From: a virus
IMG/VR virus record: IMGVR_UViG_3300027985_000565
Span: 1-35,504 of that record
DNA length: 35,504 nt
Direction: 5' to 3' (one strand)
Shown here: one piece after another, positions 1 through 7,962 of the stretch
How positions within the stretch are numbered: position 1 is the first letter of the stretch
Layout: every line of letters starts with the position of its first letter
Position numbers and translations under genes: made by a program
The notes under the pieces: generated by a model
Databases searched by the model: none
The model's input: only the letters and a program-made list of their open reading frames with translations
Told to the model about the DNA's origin: nothing

Positions 1-42
1 TCGGCGTACCGGCCCCGAGTTAGTCCAGAGTGTCCTGTCTGG

Positions 43-402
43 TTAGAGGTTTTGGGTGTCGCGATGAGCGACATAAACGATGGTTTCGGCACTTGCGTTG
101 ATGTGCGCGTTGGTGCCAATGATGAAGCCGGATTTCTTGCCGGTATCGCCGTCGCCGGCATAGGCGGTGATGCCTCCGGTCGACAGGAACTGCTGACCGG
201 GGACTTCGTCTTCGTCGGTGCCCTTGACTGACAGACGCAGCACGCCCTTGCCTGCGCCCATGTCGGGCGTCCAGTCCAGAGTCGGGCAAAGACTGCCGGC
301 GTCGTCAATGTTGAAGAGCTGCACATAGGCCGGGGGGAAGCCCAGCTCGACGTTGATGGCCGAACCGGTGCCCTCAACCGTGCCTTTAACTACGGAGTTC
401 AT
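43..402 (-). CDS. small phage head protein, unknown (119 aa)
   Basis: I do not recognise a named family. The protein is small, rich in Gly, Ala and Val, has no membrane segment and looks like a beta-rich structural protein. It lies directly downstream of the major capsid gene, where head decoration or capsid-stabilising proteins are often encoded; that role is inference from position only. An open frame extends upstream to 531, but the ATG at 402 is preceded by a strong AGGAGG Shine-Dalgarno sequence, and the upstream part would overlap the capsid gene, so 402 is the start. It is the last late gene visible. Confidence 0.75.
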   Translation of the reverse strand: MNSVVKGTVEGTGSAINVELGFPPAYVQLFNIDDAGSLCPTLDWTPDMGAGKGVLRLSVKGTDEDEVPGQQFLSTGGITAYAGDGDTGKKSGFIIGTNAHINASAETIVYVAHRDTQNL

Positions 403-461
403 GAGAACCTCCTTTGATGGGTTGATGATGAAGTGGAGGGGCCGAAGCCCCTTCGCACCGA

Positions 462-1457
462 TTAGAGCGCGGTCGTCGCGACCTCGAGGCGGGCCATCCA
501 CGCTTGGTTGAGGATGACGCCGGCGAACCACGTCTTGAACGCAACCGACCCACGCTGGCCAAGCGGATCGCCGCCACGCGGCTCGTTCGGGTTGAGAACC
601 ATCGGTTTGATGGATTCCTTGCCCTTGAGCGGCACGGTGCCGAAGGCGTTCTTGGCGAAGATGAGGATCGGATAGACGTCCGCGTTGCCGCCGGTAGCGA
701 GCATGTCGGACACCGAGCCGCCAGCACCAGCGAACGGCTCGAGTTCCGGCGAGGTGACGAAGCGGATGCCATGCACTGCGCCGAACTCTTCGGGGCAGAG
801 CGGCGAGCCACTTGCATATTCCTCAACGGATTTGAAGCCGGTCAGTGCCTGGATGTCAGGCTCAAGGTCGGTGTGGCACACAGCCACATAAGCCGGCGTG
901 ATCGGCGAGGTGCCGACATTCACCGAGGCGCTGAGAACCTTGGTGAGTTTCTTGCCCTTCTGGCGCTTCAGGTCACGGATGACAGCGCGCAGGCGGTTGA
1001 TCGAAACCGGCTCAGTCACCTCGTTGCGGGCAGTATGGGCCGCTGTGTCGTAGAAGACGTTGGTGCCGGCACGAAGTACACCGTACAGGACGGCTTCGAT
1101 GGTTTCGGCAGCACATTCGCCGAGCATCATCGACATGTCTTGCAGCACCGGGTCTTCGCAGAGGTCTTCGATCTTGTCGGTCAGTTCCGACCAGCGACCA
1201 TACTGCCGCAGCGTGCAGGAAACGTCTTCGTAACCGAAGCTGTCGCTGGCGGGCGTTACGCCTTCGGCGAGAGGCACGGTCGATTTAGCGTAAGGAACGG
1301 GACGACGAAACTTGACCGTCTCGGCCTTATTCTTCGGCATGGGTTTCGGCATGCCAAACTTCTGGAGCACGATGACGGGTTCAGCGTGATCGAGCATTTG
1401 AACGGCGGCATAGGCAGCGGTGCGCTGGCTGATATCGCCATAACCGGTGGTAGCCAT
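462..1457 (-). CDS. major capsid protein, N4-gp56 family
   Basis: Main shell protein of the icosahedral head. At 331 aa it is close to the usual length for N4-gp56-type capsid proteins. It shows their typical pattern: an N-terminal helical segment (ISQRTAAYAAVQML), a GVTP motif in a loop (about residues 88-91), a YGRW(S)ELTDKIEDL segment, and a C-terminal region resembling the family's HK97-like fold. The ATG at 1457 follows the scaffold gene by 6 nt, so the two are probably translated as a pair. The scaffold-capsid order is the normal one in podovirus and siphovirus head modules. The family assignment is by recognition, not by search. Confidence 0.88.
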   Translation of the reverse strand: MATTGYGDISQRTAAYAAVQMLDHAEPVIVLQKFGMPKPMPKNKAETVKFRRPVPYAKSTVPLAEGVTPASDSFGYEDVSCTLRQYGRWSELTDKIEDLCEDPVLQDMSMMLGECAAETIEAVLYGVLRAGTNVFYDTAAHTARNEVTEPVSINRLRAVIRDLKRQKGKKLTKVLSASVNVGTSPITPAYVAVCHTDLEPDIQALTGFKSVEEYASGSPLCPEEFGAVHGIRFVTSPELEPFAGAGGSVSDMLATGGNADVYPILIFAKNAFGTVPLKGKESIKPMVLNPNEPRGGDPLGQRGSVAFKTWFAGVILNQAWMARLEVATTAL

Positions 1458-1463
1458 GTGGTT

Positions 1464-2450
1464 TTACCTTTTCGATGCGAAGTGATCGAAGGCGCCGTCG
1501 TAGTCGTCAGGCGCGCCAGTTGGCCTTGAGCCTCCGCCACCGGAAGCTGGTGCCTTGGCGCCTTCCTTCTGGAGAGCGCGCTTCTTGTCTTCGGGGTTGG
1601 GTTTCTCCGGCTCGGGGGCCGGCGGTTGTTTGGCCGCAACGTGCTGCTTGTAGAGGTCGAAAAGGTCCGCCACCTCGGCACCGTCCTTCAGCCCTTCGAT
1701 GTTGTTCGCGTACATACGCCGGACAAATTCCGGGGTGGTCGGAGCATTCACGAAGGTGTGGAAGTTGGGATCGAGCTTGATCTGGTCGGCGTCGGGATGA
1801 CGCTCGTAGATCACGGCTGCTTCCTTCTCGACCCGCTGCGTCTCGGCGTCTTCGGCGGCCCGTTGGGCGGCCTGCTCGTCAAGGGCAGACAGTCGCGTGG
1901 AAATATCGGTCAGGACCTCCTTGAGGGGGCCAGATAGTTTGCCGTCTTCGTCTGCCAGTGCTTCGCTGATGGTGGCGATGGCGTCATCGACAGACGGCTT
2001 TTTGGCGGCCTCGCGGGCGGCCAGTTTTGCCTCAAGTTCCTGTACACGCTTTTTCTCGGCGGCGGCCTGCTGCTGGTAGCTGCGGACGCGGCCTTCATCG
2101 CTGGAGACACGATGCTTGAGGTCGTCAAACTCCTTGCGGAGCGATTGGTGTTGGGTCTTCAGTTCTTCCGGGGCCGTAGCCCACGGGTCCGGTGCTTCCT
2201 CAGCCGGTTTCGGATCAGGCGTTGCAGCGCCACCTTGACCTTCATCGCCAGCTCCGTCGCCACCCGCATCATTGTCTTCCTCCCCTTCGTCGTTGACCTC
2301 AGCCGCCTCTTCACCAGAGGGGGCCGGCGCATCGTCTTCCGGGGCATCGGGCTTGGGTGCCATACGTTGGCGGAGAATTTCGTCGTAGGTAGAATCGAAC
2401 TCGTCAGACGCGGGGGCTTGCCCGGCGTCCGTATCCTGAACGTCGCTCAT
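1464..2450 (-). CDS. capsid scaffolding protein
   Basis: Likely internal scaffold that guides procapsid assembly and leaves before or during DNA packaging. It has 328 aa with a very acidic, Ala/Glu/Asp-rich disordered N-terminal third (about residues 1-100), a long predicted coiled coil (about 100-215, with runs such as AAAEKKRVQELEAKLAAREA) and a short basic C-terminal tail rich in Lys, Gly and Pro. A basic C-terminus that contacts the shell is common in phage scaffolds. The ATG at 2450 has an AAGGA site 6 nt upstream. The call rests on composition and on position between portal and capsid genes, not on sequence family. Confidence 0.75.
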   Translation of the reverse strand: MSDVQDTDAGQAPASDEFDSTYDEILRQRMAPKPDAPEDDAPAPSGEEAAEVNDEGEEDNDAGGDGAGDEGQGGAATPDPKPAEEAPDPWATAPEELKTQHQSLRKEFDDLKHRVSSDEGRVRSYQQQAAAEKKRVQELEAKLAAREAAKKPSVDDAIATISEALADEDGKLSGPLKEVLTDISTRLSALDEQAAQRAAEDAETQRVEKEAAVIYERHPDADQIKLDPNFHTFVNAPTTPEFVRRMYANNIEGLKDGAEVADLFDLYKQHVAAKQPPAPEPEKPNPEDKKRALQKEGAKAPASGGGGSRPTGAPDDYDGAFDHFASKR

Positions 2451-2497
2451 GTCTGATCCTTGTTGACGGCCTTTTCAGGCGGTCGGCTTGGGGTGGG

Positions 2498-2689
2498 TCA
2501 CCGTTGGGTGTTCTGCAGGGGTGTCTCGACCTCTGCGATGATCCCGCGGCATGCGTGGATGCGGCCGCGCAGATACTGGGATTCGTCGTGACTGGTGCCG
2601 TCCTGCATGAGGCGGTCGGTGCAGTCCTTGATCTCTTTGTCGAGCAGGGCCTTCACGGCCCGCCAGGTGTCGCCAGAGACTTCAATCAT
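2498..2689 (-). CDS. small hypothetical protein between portal and scaffold (63 aa)
   Basis: Unrecognised. It is predicted to be mostly helical (WRAVKALLDKEIKDC followed by an Arg/His-rich second helix). Its ATG (2689) overlaps the portal stop codon as ATGA, so translation is probably coupled to the portal. A longer upstream frame exists but lies wholly inside the portal gene. A head-assembly accessory role is possible from position only. Confidence 0.7.
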   Translation of the reverse strand: MIEVSGDTWRAVKALLDKEIKDCTDRLMQDGTSHDESQYLRGRIHACRGIIAEVETPLQNTQR

Positions 2690-4908
2690 GGGCCGAACCT
2701 CGTGCCTGCCGACGGATCGGCAATCTGGTTCTGCTGAGAGGCTGAGCCGGTCAACGCCGCCATTGTCAGGTCGGCGGAGATTTCCTTGTCGCCCTGCCGG
2801 TCCTTGAAGGCGGCCTCCGCTGACCAAAGGCGCTCCTTGCTGTCATAGCCCCACTTAGTCATCTGCAACTTGGCTTGCAGTTCCGCCATGGAGAGCCGTT
2901 CCTCGGACGCCAGCTTGATCATCGCGGTGTCGCGGTTCATTTCAGCCACGGCAACACGGGCACTGTTCTCCATCTGCGCGATCTGCAGCTGGGCCTGCAG
3001 CTTCATCATCTCGGGATCTGGTGGCGGCGGGTTCTCGGCCTGCCGTTGTTCTTCTGCCTCGATCTCTTCTTTCGTCATCAGTACCTCGGAGGGCGACTGG
3101 CCAAGTGCCTTCAGACCGGCGCGTGCGGCATCTGCGGCCTTGGTGATCGAGCCAAGGACCGGGTGCACTGACCAGCGTTCCGCGATGGTGAACATGTTCT
3201 CGGCTTGGATCTCGCGCAGTAGCAGCGTGGAGGACCCGCGCGCCTCGATCTCCATGTCGCCCTTGATGTCGGGGTCGTCGCTGAACTGCATGTTCCAGTC
3301 ATAGAGCCGGGTCAGGGCAGGCACCGTGATGTCGTCGTCGAAGTTGCGGGCCACGCCGCGCTTCATCGTGTTGGCACTGCCCATCAGGAGCGCCATGCCG
3401 GTCGCGGTCTGCTGCGGCATCACGCCCTGTTCGCCCTGTGCTTCGGCAGGAAGGCCAGAACTCAGGTCTGCCATCTCCTTGGCGAGGGTCATAATCCCTG
3501 CCAGTTCGGCCTGATGCATGTTGATGTTGAAGGTCTTGAATGGATCGACTTGCCGCGATGCCGCCTTTGAGCTGTCGAACAGCCATTCCTTGTGTGGTGC
3601 CATCGTCCATTTGCCATCGGCTGGCACCACCACCGACTTGTCGATCAGCACCTGCGGACCTGTTCCGAGCCCGCCGTTGTCCATCATCATCCGCCATGCC
3701 GCGTTCATGGCTTCTTGATCGTCAGCCAGCAGGTCAGGGATACCGAAGCCCCAGATGCTGTCCTCGTCCTTCACGAAGTTGAACACGCTGTAGAGCGAGC
3801 AGTTGCGGTCTAGGTGCGAGATGGAGAACTTCAGCAGGCGACCTTGACAGAAGTAAATCACCACCGGGATGTCGTTCAGGATGTCCATCTCCGAGATGGC
3901 TTCCTGCCCGGCCTCATTGCCGATGAAGCGATACAGCTGCTCCACGTCGTCCTTGTCGAGGCTGCCACGGAACTCCCAGACCTCGAACTCATCCTTGACC
4001 GGCGTGGTGTCGCCGGTAACTGCCCTGAGGTTCTGGCGAACCGTGTTGTTTCCGCCCGTTGGCCCATCCTGCAGGACGCCACGGATCGCTTCCTTGTCGA
4101 AGCCCGGCTTGCGCGCCCATGACCGCATCTGCTTCTTGTTCAGCGGATGCAGCTCGAAACTGTATTCCATCGTCTCGACGCTTGAGGCGTTCGGTGCCGG
4201 ATAGAAATACCAGGGGTTCACCCGCACGTTGCTGGGCTTCTGCTTCTTGAGCGGCACCAGCGCCCATGACTCGCCGACCGGCTGGCCCATCTCGTTCAGC
4301 ATCGGCTTGCGCATCCAGCGCTCGGTCGGGCGCATATCGTCGATGGGGCCTTTCAGGACGCCAGTGCCGATCTTGCAGCCGTCCTTGATGACGACGCGGG
4401 CCTGCTTTTCGTAGCGGCACTCCACCAGCTGGTCATCCATCAGGACTTCCATGGCCTCTGAACTACGCTTGGCGGCATCCATCAGGGCCTTGGCGCGTGC
4501 TCCCTTCTGGGCGGCCAGATAGTCAGGACCGGTCGGTTCCTTACCTTCCGCCTTCATGGCGTCGATGTCGGGCGCCTGCGACACGGCCTGAGCCAGTTCT
4601 GGTGCCGGGGTCGGCTGGATCCCCCAGTTTTTTTCGTCGGTCGGAAACAATAGGTCACCGGTATGATCAGCCCATGCCTGTGTTTTCGGGCGGGTGATGT
4701 TCGCGAAATGCTTGGAGCCTTCCTTACCGGCTAGATACTTCTCCATCGTATCGTCGTACCGGCCATGGTAACGCCGCAGAGCTGCGAGCCAGCGCGTCTC
4801 GACCGTGGACCGCGCAGAAACCGCCTCGTCCTTGTCGGCCTCAAGCTTGCCAATGATGGCGGTCACCTGCTCGCGCAGGGCAGCGCTCATCTCGCCGTCA
4901 GTATCCAC
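2686..4908 (-). CDS. portal protein (head-tail connector)
   Basis: Forms the dodecameric ring at one capsid vertex through which DNA is packaged and ejected. The 740-aa length fits the large portal class of P22- and N4-like podoviruses. The N-terminal part (about residues 40-110) has the pattern seen in such portals: a helical region with TRPKTQAWADHTGDLLFP. There is a central stem/clip-like region and a long Gln/Ala/Met-rich helical C-terminus (about 620-720) resembling a barrel domain. The first start is a GTG at 4908 inside the terminase gene, preceded by GAGAGGAAG; an ATG at 4890 is a possible alternative. The N-terminus overlaps the terminase nuclease ORF by 11 nt. Confidence 0.85.
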   Translation of the reverse strand: MDTDGEMSAALREQVTAIIGKLEADKDEAVSARSTVETRWLAALRRYHGRYDDTMEKYLAGKEGSKHFANITRPKTQAWADHTGDLLFPTDEKNWGIQPTPAPELAQAVSQAPDIDAMKAEGKEPTGPDYLAAQKGARAKALMDAAKRSSEAMEVLMDDQLVECRYEKQARVVIKDGCKIGTGVLKGPIDDMRPTERWMRKPMLNEMGQPVGESWALVPLKKQKPSNVRVNPWYFYPAPNASSVETMEYSFELHPLNKKQMRSWARKPGFDKEAIRGVLQDGPTGGNNTVRQNLRAVTGDTTPVKDEFEVWEFRGSLDKDDVEQLYRFIGNEAGQEAISEMDILNDIPVVIYFCQGRLLKFSISHLDRNCSLYSVFNFVKDEDSIWGFGIPDLLADDQEAMNAAWRMMMDNGGLGTGPQVLIDKSVVVPADGKWTMAPHKEWLFDSSKAASRQVDPFKTFNINMHQAELAGIMTLAKEMADLSSGLPAEAQGEQGVMPQQTATGMALLMGSANTMKRGVARNFDDDITVPALTRLYDWNMQFSDDPDIKGDMEIEARGSSTLLLREIQAENMFTIAERWSVHPVLGSITKAADAARAGLKALGQSPSEVLMTKEEIEAEEQRQAENPPPPDPEMMKLQAQLQIAQMENSARVAVAEMNRDTAMIKLASEERLSMAELQAKLQMTKWGYDSKERLWSAEAAFKDRQGDKEISADLTMAALTGSASQQNQIADPSAGTRFGP

Positions 4909-5644
4909 AGCGGGTGCTTCCTCTCTGGCTTGGTGTGAAGTCCATCGGCCCCGCGACCGGCTTGGTGCGCGCGATGCCGAGGCCCGACATCACGAGATAT
5001 CGGGTGGTGTCCATCAGGTGGTCGAACTCTTTGACGATGCGGCCCTTCTCGTCGCGCCGGTACAGGCGCCACTCAGCGAACCAGTTCACGCAGGTCGCGA
5101 ACACCTTCAGGCGTCCGGTCTGCATGCGTTCAAGAACCTCAAGAATTCCGGCCTCAACCGCGTTGTTTGCCGGTGTTAGGTCCAGCCCATTGTCGACATA
5201 AATGTCCAGCAGCTTAGTGCCGTCTAGCGGTGTCCTGTTGCGGGCAGCCGGATCGAAAACTCCCGGAATCCATTCGCCGCGCGCTCGAATCGCCGAGGCG
5301 TGCGTCGAGGGATGCGCCTCGCCGCGATAGTATTCTGCAAACAGGTAGAGCGTGTCGGTTTCTGGATCGATCGCTCCCCAGATCGCAGCGGTCTTCCGCC
5401 ATCCGACATCAAGCGCATAGACCCGTTTCCAGTGCTTCGGGATCGGGAAGGGCTCCACCTTGATGAAGCTTTCCTCGACGGGAAATATCGCCCCAGACCC
5501 AAGACTTGGCGTGCCCTTCGAGCGCGCGTCCCTCAGATGGGGCGGCGTCGAGCGCAGCAGTTCTGCCTTCGTCTCTTCGTCGATGTGCGGAACGTCATCC
5601 CATCCCGCCTGTTCCATCCAGCGGCTGGGCGTGATCTCCGGCAT
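4898..5644 (-). CDS. terL: large terminase, nuclease domain (separate ORF)
   Basis: Carries only the C-terminal half of a large terminase, the RNase H-like nuclease that cuts concatemeric DNA at headful completion. Visible acidic residues fit the metal site: Asp79 in ALDVGW, Asp131 in VFDPAARNR, and Asp208/Asp212 in KEFDHLMDTTRYL. There is no Walker A motif. The N-terminus (about residues 13-20, GWDDVPHI) matches the linker normally joined to the ATPase domain. The ATG at 5644 sits one base beyond the stop codon of the ATPase ORF (TGACATG), in the +1 frame. The two halves together equal one normal TerL of about 510 aa, so the enzyme is either a two-chain protein, a frameshift product, or a single gene broken by a sequence error. 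Confidence 0.88.
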   Translation of the reverse strand: MPEITPSRWMEQAGWDDVPHIDEETKAELLRSTPPHLRDARSKGTPSLGSGAIFPVEESFIKVEPFPIPKHWKRVYALDVGWRKTAAIWGAIDPETDTLYLFAEYYRGEAHPSTHASAIRARGEWIPGVFDPAARNRTPLDGTKLLDIYVDNGLDLTPANNAVEAGILEVLERMQTGRLKVFATCVNWFAEWRLYRRDEKGRIVKEFDHLMDTTRYLVMSGLGIARTKPVAGPMDFTPSQRGSTRCGY

Positions 5645-5645
5645 G

Positions 5646-6428
5646 TCAGGTGCTCAACTGGTATTCTTGCGGCAGGAACTGCATGACCATCTGGGTCATG
5701 CCTTCAAGCGGCGTAAAGGTGACGATGATGATGCCCTTCGTCGTGGTGGTGCGGATCAGGCACTCGCCATAGATGTCGATGGGGCATTCCTCATCGAGCC
5801 AGATACCGTGGCGCGCCGTGCCCTCGAAAGCGCTGCGGCCCTGCTGGTATGACTTGAAACCGAGTTCCGACCAGCCACCTGTGACGTGCCTGACCGTTAC
5901 GGTGTCGACCAGATCCGATACACCTTGTTTCCAGTTAAGGTCGCCGATGGCGTGCCCTGGAATGATGCCAGTGCCGTCAACACTTTTCCGGGCGCCGTCG
6001 ATCACATTGCCGAGCAGCGTAAGCTGCACGATGTCGCGGGTCGTTTCGTTGGTCTTACCTGCCGCCCACCACTTGACGGGATGGTCAAACCGCTTGCCCT
6101 CCCACCAGTGCGGATATTCACCGGTTAGGTGCATCGCCGTTTCGTAGCCGCCAACTCCGAAGGTCTTGCCGACCCGGTTGGCCGCCATCATAAGGCGTTC
6201 CCGGTACTTGGCGCCGGCCGCGAAGAATGACAGGTGACGGGGGTACAGGTGCCGGGCGTGGAAGGTCCTGGTCTGCTTGGCCACCGGATCGAACCAGTCG
6301 CCGGTTTCGTCAGGATACAGGCGATAGAACAGCCTCTGGCCATCCCTGCGCTGTTGCTCGCTCAACACCGAGAAGAGCCGTTCAAGCTCTTCCCGTGGCA
6401 GGGCTTCAATCGCTGCCCTGTTTAGCAT
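5646..6428 (-). CDS. terL: large terminase, ATPase domain (separate ORF)
   Basis: Packaging motor ATPase. Walker A is AANRVGKT at residues 82-89 and Walker B is IWLDEE at about 209-214. The likely coupling motif follows in IIVTFTPLEGMTQMV near the C-terminus, after which the protein ends at 260 aa. The nuclease half is encoded by the next ORF. The ATG at 6428 lies inside the small terminase gene (23-nt overlap), the usual terS-terL arrangement. Only the region 5646-5656 allows a frame change into the nuclease ORF, because both frames are closed by TGA on either side of it. Confidence 0.88.
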   Translation of the reverse strand: MLNRAAIEALPREELERLFSVLSEQQRRDGQRLFYRLYPDETGDWFDPVAKQTRTFHARHLYPRHLSFFAAGAKYRERLMMAANRVGKTFGVGGYETAMHLTGEYPHWWEGKRFDHPVKWWAAGKTNETTRDIVQLTLLGNVIDGARKSVDGTGIIPGHAIGDLNWKQGVSDLVDTVTVRHVTGGWSELGFKSYQQGRSAFEGTARHGIWLDEECPIDIYGECLIRTTTTKGIIIVTFTPLEGMTQMVMQFLPQEYQLST

Positions 6429-6921
6429 TCTGAACCGTCGCCATGCCCATCAGTCGGGCTACTTCTTCCCGCAGGTCGTCGTCGCTCATCTTCGACACCG
6501 TGATGTTGCCGGTATGCTCGACGGTGGAGCGCTCGCGGTACATTTCCGGCTTGCGGGCCTTCAGGATGAAGATGCCGGCGGTCACGCTCGCGCTGTCGTC
6601 CATACGGACGGCCTTTTCCATCATGGCATCTTCGAGCGATTCCGTTCCCGACTTATAGGCTTCGTCGCACTCTGCATCGAACGCCGCGTCAGCTTCGCGC
6701 CACCGATAGTAAGTCTTCTTCGTGATGCCAGAAACGTTGCAGGCCTTCACCACGCTCATGCCCATGCCAAGGGCTCGCAGGATTTGCTCCTTCTGGCGCT
6801 TCTGCCGACGCTCGATGATCTCGGGCTTGTTGCTGGTCGCTTCGGCCTCGTCGATCACAAGCGGCTCAAGCACGGGCGGCTGAATGCTTGGCTCAGCGGC
6901 CTTCCTCGACTGGCGTACCAT
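6406..6921 (-). CDS. terS: small terminase subunit
   Basis: Recognises phage DNA and passes it to the large terminase. In this 171-aa protein an N-terminal Arg/Lys-rich helical region is followed by a helix-turn-helix (about residues 56-75, VVKACNVSGITKKTYYRW). Then comes a helical segment (EADAAFDAECDEAYK) and a segment typical of phage small terminases (GIFILKARKPEMYRER). The C-terminus (LREEVARLMGMA) may contact TerL. It sits immediately upstream of, and overlaps, the ATPase ORF. Its ATG overlaps the stop of the preceding gene as TGATG. Confidence 0.82.
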   Translation of the reverse strand: MVRQSRKAAEPSIQPPVLEPLVIDEAEATSNKPEIIERRQKRQKEQILRALGMGMSVVKACNVSGITKKTYYRWREADAAFDAECDEAYKSGTESLEDAMMEKAVRMDDSASVTAGIFILKARKPEMYRERSTVEHTGNITVSKMSDDDLREEVARLMGMATVQNAKQGSD

Positions 6922-7745
6922 CAGGTTTCCTTTACGGTGATGCGGCCACGGGGGTCGATGCCCTGTGCCATATCTGTGAAGGCAAGGGCCGCGGCATCCA
7001 TGGCGGCGGCAAAGCCGGTGGCACCCGCTATGGAGGCCACAAGCTCGATGTGGGCCCGCAGTCTTTCCTGCGGTGAAATCTCGGTATCATTGCCAAGCGC
7101 GGCGAGGTCGGCGCTCAGATCGTCGGCACGCTGCCTCTGGAGGCTCGACAGGCGCTTATATTCCTCAACGAGGCGTCCTTGCTGCTCCGGGCTGTCTTCG
7201 AAAGCCACGGGCCGCTCCACGCCGTAGAGGAAAGGTATCTTCATCAGGGGCGACTGCTCGGCCACGGTTACCCGCACCCCCATGGCATGGGCCGCCATCA
7301 CCCATCCGATCACTGCGGGGCGCTGCGGGCCATATTCGCTGCCGTGCGCAAGGTCTATCCCCCACAGGCCTATCTCGGTTGCACCAAGGAACAGCGCATA
7401 GGCCATCATGTGGCAGGCGGTTGAGGTGAACTGCAGCGGACCACCCCACCAGGCGGCTATGACCTCATAAGGATAAGGCTCGGCTGCATACGGTTCGTGC
7501 TCCCCTTCCAGCATCGTCAGGCCGGGCAGGTTGCGCAGGTGCGCGTCCCAGTCGCTTCCCCAGCGATCATCTGTGTCGCCGTCATACCGCTTGCGGTGCA
7601 TCTCAAAGCTGCGGGTCACCCGAGGCAAGAGATGGGCGTATCTGGCATGGGCCCAGATTTCCCAAGTGTCATCGCCGTAGGGCGCAAGTCCGACGCTTGA
7701 TGGCGCGGCACCAACGATGGCGACCCTACGCGGCTTCTCCGCCAT
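6921..7745 (-). CDS. unknown Rossmann-like phage protein upstream of terS (274 aa)
   Basis: No confident family. The start of the protein (VAIVGAAPSSVGLAPYGDD) looks like a nucleotide-binding Gly-rich loop after a beta strand. The middle segment (ACHMMAYALFLGATEIGLWGIDL) resembles the motif of DUF115/MptE-like and sialyltransferase-like Rossmann proteins, where an aspartate follows a strand. The last 80 residues are helical. The best start is the ATG at 7745, which has GGAG six bases upstream; in-frame starts at 7757 and 7787 (TTG) lack such a site. It is the first gene after the tailspike and is coupled to terS by TGATG. A role in modifying a sugar or nucleotide is only a guess. Confidence 0.65.
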   Translation of the reverse strand: MAEKPRRVAIVGAAPSSVGLAPYGDDTWEIWAHARYAHLLPRVTRSFEMHRKRYDGDTDDRWGSDWDAHLRNLPGLTMLEGEHEPYAAEPYPYEVIAAWWGGPLQFTSTACHMMAYALFLGATEIGLWGIDLAHGSEYGPQRPAVIGWVMAAHAMGVRVTVAEQSPLMKIPFLYGVERPVAFEDSPEQQGRLVEEYKRLSSLQRQRADDLSADLAALGNDTEISPQERLRAHIELVASIAGATGFAAAMDAAALAFTDMAQGIDPRGRITVKET

Positions 7746-7830
7746 GGTTGTCTCCATCAAAATTTTTGGTTGATTTATCGGGCTCAACCAACAACTGTTC
7801 TGAGTGTGCCAAGAAAGCTTGGAGGTTGTG

Positions 7831-7959
7831 ATGCCTTACGACTTTATCGAGATAGCGGCGTCCATTGTTCTGTTGGTCGTTTTTGTCTTCATGACGCGGA
7901 ATGATGATGCTCCGCCACCTGATGACAAAAAAAAGAACTGGGGCGACCACTGGCCGTAA
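7831..7959 (+). CDS. 42-residue single-span membrane protein on the opposite strand
   Basis: A tiny ORF running against the late block, in the 217-bp gap between the tailspike and the 274-aa gene. ATG at 7831 is preceded by a near-perfect GGAGG with 5-nt spacing. It encodes one hydrophobic segment (about residues 6-21, IEIAASIVLLVVFVFM) and a charged tail with PPPDD, KKK and a final Trp-Pro. The stop is TAA at 7957-7959. The good ribosome site and textbook membrane topology argue for a real gene. Its function is unknown; a lysogeny-expressed moron or an antisense-strand lysis accessory are possibilities. Confidence 0.6.
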   Translation: MPYDFIEIAASIVLLVVFVFMTRNDDAPPPDDKKKNWGDHWP

Positions 7960-7962
7960 TGG

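Noticed and set aside
504-1529. Long plus-strand open frame (341 codons) opposite the capsid gene
   Set aside because: It is antisense to a clear major capsid gene, has no ribosome site and reads as an Arg/Gly/His-rich shadow of high-GC codons.
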